Assembly: GCF_027887165.1 (NCBI RefSeq)
Contig: NC_077232.1
Location: forward strand, 9,229,662-9,293,661
Direction: 5' to 3'
DNA: 64,000 nt
Source of the DNA: Monodelphis domestica
Lineage: Eukaryota; Chordata; Mammalia; Didelphimorphia; Didelphidae
Below are positions 45,631 through 64,000 of the stretch, one piece after another. Made by a program: the position numbers and the translations under genes. Under the pieces are notes generated by a model, which had not been told where the DNA came from, searched no databases, and saw only the letters and a program-made list of their open reading frames with translations. Every line of letters begins with the position of its first letter. The stretch's first letter is position 1.

Positions 45631-45694
45631 CCTTCTCTCTCTCTGTCTCTGTCTCTCTCTCCCTCTCTCTGTCTCTCTCTCTCCCCCCCCAAGG
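45456..45694. repeat. CT microsatellite inside a MIR-like copy
   Basis: About 240 bp of CT repeat carry CTGT and CCCT variants, followed by a run of C. MIR-like 3' sequence follows at 45,695-45,790. Confidence 0.95.
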
Positions 45695-46030
45695 TCATTG
45701 GAGGATCAAATGAGATCATTAGGTAAAGTGTTTCACAAACCTTCAAGCTGTCTAGAAATACTAGCTATTGCTTTTATTATTAGCATTAATAATGACAATA
45801 ATCATCACTTCAGGATAAACATCATCTCTATTATCCTGTACCATGGATGCCTTCAAGGAGTCTCCAGAGGAGGAGTCGACATTCTAATTGTTTTATTTGA
45901 CTATAAAATTGGTTATTTGATCCACCTTTGCCATAATAGTCCATAAAACATTGAATATCAAGGAATACAACCAGCAGAAGAATTTCTCCCAGGACTGTTT
46001 CTATCTGAGCCCCATTGGAAAATATGAGTT

Positions 46031-46152
46031 GAGGGGGCAGCTGGGTGGCTCAGCGGATGGAGAGCCAGGCCTAGAGATGTGAGGTCCTAGGTTCAAATCT
46101 GACCTCAGACACTTTCTAGCTGTGTGACCCTGGGCAATACACAGTATTGATT
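46031..46152 (+). mobile_element. Marsupial tRNA-derived SINE, internally deleted
   Basis: GAGGGGGCAGCTGGGTGGCT to GACCCTGGGCAATACACAGT; the segment between GGGCAA and CAATACACAG is missing. Confidence 0.9.
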
Positions 46153-46207
46153 CTTATATATATATGTATATATGTATATATTTTTGTGTATATATATATA
46201 TATATAA
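46153..46207. repeat. TATATG repeat at a SINE end
   Basis: TATATATG units follow the truncated SINE at 46,031-46,152. Confidence 0.9.
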
Positions 46208-46774
46208 GTAGAATGAGGCCGTGGTGATACCCAAATAATTGATCCAGCACCATGGCCTAAGGTAGCATAGCTTAGCTCATAGAGAGCTAACAGTGGGCAG
46301 CCAGAAAACCTGAGGATCCACCCTGGGCATTTGTGTATCTGCATGCCCAGAGGCCAGTCACTGAGGGGGCCCCAGGTGGTTCCCTAAGAACTACACAGCA
46401 GGCACTAGTGTACACTGGTGGAAGAACTTCCCCATTAGGAGTCTCCTCTGGAGAATGAAGAGTGGCAATCCATCACTTGAATTTTCTAGTTCCGTAATAA
46501 GCAAACATACACTAACTAGCTGTGTGACCTTGGGCAGGTCCCTTTTAGCCTGTTTCAATCTTGCAGCTACCTCTCAGGTTGCCTCAAGGCTTTGATGGGA
46601 CATTCTATAGAGAGAGGAAAAAAAGGGAAGAAAGGAGCCAGGGGAAAGCCTGCAGCATGGCCCGGGCCTGGGGAGTCCAGAGCACTCCACCTACAAGGGC
46701 CCAGGCTCCTGGGACCTACCTGGCCTTCTTGCTACCCCTCACACCCGGCACACCATCTCCCGACTCCATTCTTT
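46208..46774. other. Intergenic DNA downstream of RPS6KA4
   Basis: No gene recognised. A small MIR-like word (AGCTGTGTGACCTTGGGCAG) lies at 46,518. Confidence 0.4.
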
Positions 46775-46905
46775 TGCCCAGGCCATCCCTCAAGCCTGGA
46801 ATGCCTTCCCTGCGCACCTCCAAGGCTCAGTGGAATCACTCCCTCCTCCAGGAAGCCCTTCCTGATTGCCTCAACCTCTACAAAAGTTTAACTTGCATTT
46901 ATTGT
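46775..46905. mobile_element. L2-like fragment
   Basis: AAGCCTGGAATGCCTTCCCT and CAGGAAGCCCTTCCTGATTG match the same L2 segment as 16,570-16,795. Confidence 0.5.
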
Positions 46906-47319
46906 ATCCCCAGCCTAGCAGCCGAATCGGATCTATTCCTCCTCTAGCTCAAGGGCTCCCAGGCCCCTGCAGACCCCAGGCGTGCCCCAAGTCCACAGAA
47001 CCGATGCTGGGCTGGGTTGTTGCCGCCCCCCAAGGTTGGGCCCTCTTTCCACTGCGCCCCTGGGGGTGAGGCCTCCGACCCCAGGACGGTTGTCCCCACA
47101 CACACATACACCTTCCTGGGCTCCGGACTCGAGGCCTTCAGCCAGGAAAGGTCCCAGGGAGGGAGGGGGCCAAATCGAGCTCCCCATCCCTGGCCCTCCC
47201 TCTCTCCGGTCTGGCTCCCGGCCACATAGACCGGCCAGCCACCCCGACAGTGGGCGGACGTCCGGGTCCCCAAGCGGCGCACACACACGCCCCACAGCCA
47301 TGCTACAAAAGCACAACAG

Positions 47320-62953
<15,634 letters not shown>

Positions 62954-63037
62954 GGCTGGGGGCTCCGGGGGCCTCGGAGGCTCCGGGGGTTCCGGGGACG
63001 ACGGCGGCGGCGGCGCTGCGGCTCCGGGCGGCGCCGG

Positions 63038-63043
63038 TTACAT
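63038..63043 (-). promoter_or_regulatory. Start-stop upstream ORF (ATGTAA) ahead of RPS6KA4
   Basis: On the transcript strand GCCGCCATGTAACC places an ATG in good Kozak context directly before TAA, 84 nt upstream of the main ATG and in the same frame. Minimal start-stop elements can stall initiating ribosomes. It matters only if transcription starts upstream of it. Confidence 0.5.
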
Positions 63044-63093
63044 GGCGGCTAGAGCCGGGGCGGGCGCTTCCTGGTGCCGCCTCCCGGGCCGCG

Positions 63094-63096
<3 letters not shown>

Positions 63097-63142
<46 letters not shown>

Positions 63143-63188
63143 TGCTCCTGCTCCTGCCGCCGCCGCCGCCGCCTCTGCTGCTGCTGCG
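63097..63188 (-). repeat. CAG/CTG trinucleotide repeat in the RPS6KA4 5' region
   Basis: Fourteen perfect CTG units on the plus strand (CAG on the transcript strand, 63,097-63,138) are followed by CTC/CTG alternation, five CCG units and four more CTG units. The tract lies 144-235 bp upstream of the start codon. Confidence 0.9.
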
Positions 63189-63224
63189 CCAGCCTCGGCT
63201 CTGCCCGCCCCGCCCCGCGGGGCC

Positions 63225-63231
63225 TGACTCA
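63225..63231. promoter_or_regulatory. Perfect AP-1/TRE site TGACTCA upstream of RPS6KA4
   Basis: TGACTCA is set in the palindrome GGCCTGACTCAGGCC about 270 bp upstream of the start codon in the CpG-rich promoter. It matches the FOS/JUN consensus. Occupancy is not known. Confidence 0.4.
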
Positions 63232-63857
63232 GGCCCCCGGAATGTGACAGTCCGGGCCGCCCGCCGCCGCCGCCGCAGCCCAGGCGACCCAGGACGTGGA
63301 GCAGGACGGACCCCGCGAGCCTCCGCCCGAGTCCGGAGCCGGAGCGGGCCCTCCTCACCCAAGGAATGAACTCCCCCAGAGCCCTGTGGGGGGCGCGCCT
63401 GCCCTGGCGGCCCCCTCCGCCCGGAGCTGGAAGGGGCTGCCCCGCTGGGTCTGTGACCCGGCAGGACCCCCGCCGCCAGCGCCCCGCTTGACCAGGTGAG
63501 GGTCGGCCGGGCCTCAGAGGCTCCCGGAGCCGGCACTGCCGGGACCCAGCTCCGACCTGGGGGGCCGGGCCAGCCCCTCCCCCACAGCCCTGAGCCTCGG
63601 CGGCCCGCACCGGAGACTTCAGGCCAACAGCGCAGGACCCGGCTGTCTCCCCCCGCACCCCCTGCAGCAGGCAGCCCCCTCGCTGCCCGGGGGGAGGGGC
63701 GGGCCTGCGCCGGCCTGGCCTGGCTGTGCCCTGAGGCCGCGCTCCTGGCTGGGCGAGCCCCCCCCCAAAGCCCGGGAGGAGGCCTGGGGACCCCCCCATC
63801 AGTCAGTCAGAAAACACGCCCTCGTGGCTGACTGGGTCCTGGAAGGGGAGCCGGTCC

Positions 63858-63968
63858 GGCTGGGGGGGGGGGCGGGGTCCTGGGTTCCAATCCAGCCTCA
63901 GACACTTCCCAGCTGGGGGACCCCCAACCCCTGCCTCATCCTGGGCGGAAGGGGAGGGTTTAAAGGGG
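63858..63968 (+). mobile_element. SINE fragment upstream of RPS6KA4
   Basis: GGGTCCTGGGTTCCAATCCA and GACACTTCCCAGCTGGGGGA, then a GGGAGGGTTTAAAG tail. Confidence 0.7.
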
Positions 63969-64000
63969 GGAAATGGCCCAAGGCAGGCCCTGCCCCCCCC

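Noticed and set aside
63038..63799. Alanine-rich 253-codon frame upstream of RPS6KA4
   Set aside because: It arises from the CAG/GCC repeat and GC-rich promoter DNA; no family similarity, and it ends at the start-stop element.

Overview
The window is nuclear DNA from a mammal, most probably a marsupial. Two multi-exon vertebrate genes with intact splice sites lie in a sea of interspersed repeats. The commonest repeat is a tRNA-derived SINE of about 200 bp (A-box-like GGGTGGCTCAGTGG, B-box-like GGTTCAAATC, tail with CCAATACACAGTATTGATTC). I recognise this as marsupial-type SINE sequence, found together with MAR1/CORE-SINE and MIR-like elements, L2 pieces, L1 3' ends and solo LTRs. The family names come from memory, not from a database search.

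Layout. Positions 1-14,503 hold the first five coding exons, minus strand, of an organic-anion/urate transporter gene of the SLC22A11/SLC22A12 clade. The remaining exons lie beyond the left edge. Its introns carry a solo LTR, an L2 with a nested SINE, a 0.77-kb polypurine tract and a GGAA microsatellite. Positions 14.5-47.3 kb are an intergenic stretch of about 33 kb in which I see no gene, only L1, L2, MIR/MAR1, SINE and LTR copies plus microsatellites. Positions 47.3-63.1 kb hold a complete 17-exon RPS6KA4 (MSK2) gene on the minus strand. It encodes 778 residues and includes a polyadenylation signal and a CpG-rich promoter. Its introns contain two minisatellites and a 1.7-kb pyrimidine/purine tract. 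The last 0.9 kb is GC-rich upstream DNA.

Gene relationships. RPS6KA4 followed by an SLC22A11/12-type gene on the same strand agrees with the human 11q13 order as I remember it, so this looks like conserved synteny. The two genes have unrelated jobs: MSK2 is a nuclear ERK/p38-activated kinase for histone H3 and CREB, and the transporter is a plasma-membrane organic anion/urate carrier.

I found no new gene system. The points most worth a second look are a start-stop upstream ORF (ATGTAA) and a CAG repeat ahead of RPS6KA4, the layered higher-order repeat in its intron 8, the G-rich intron 10 minisatellite, a 66-nt hairpin-prone intron 3, paired solo LTRs with perfect 6-bp target duplications, and GGAA microsatellites growing from SINE tails.
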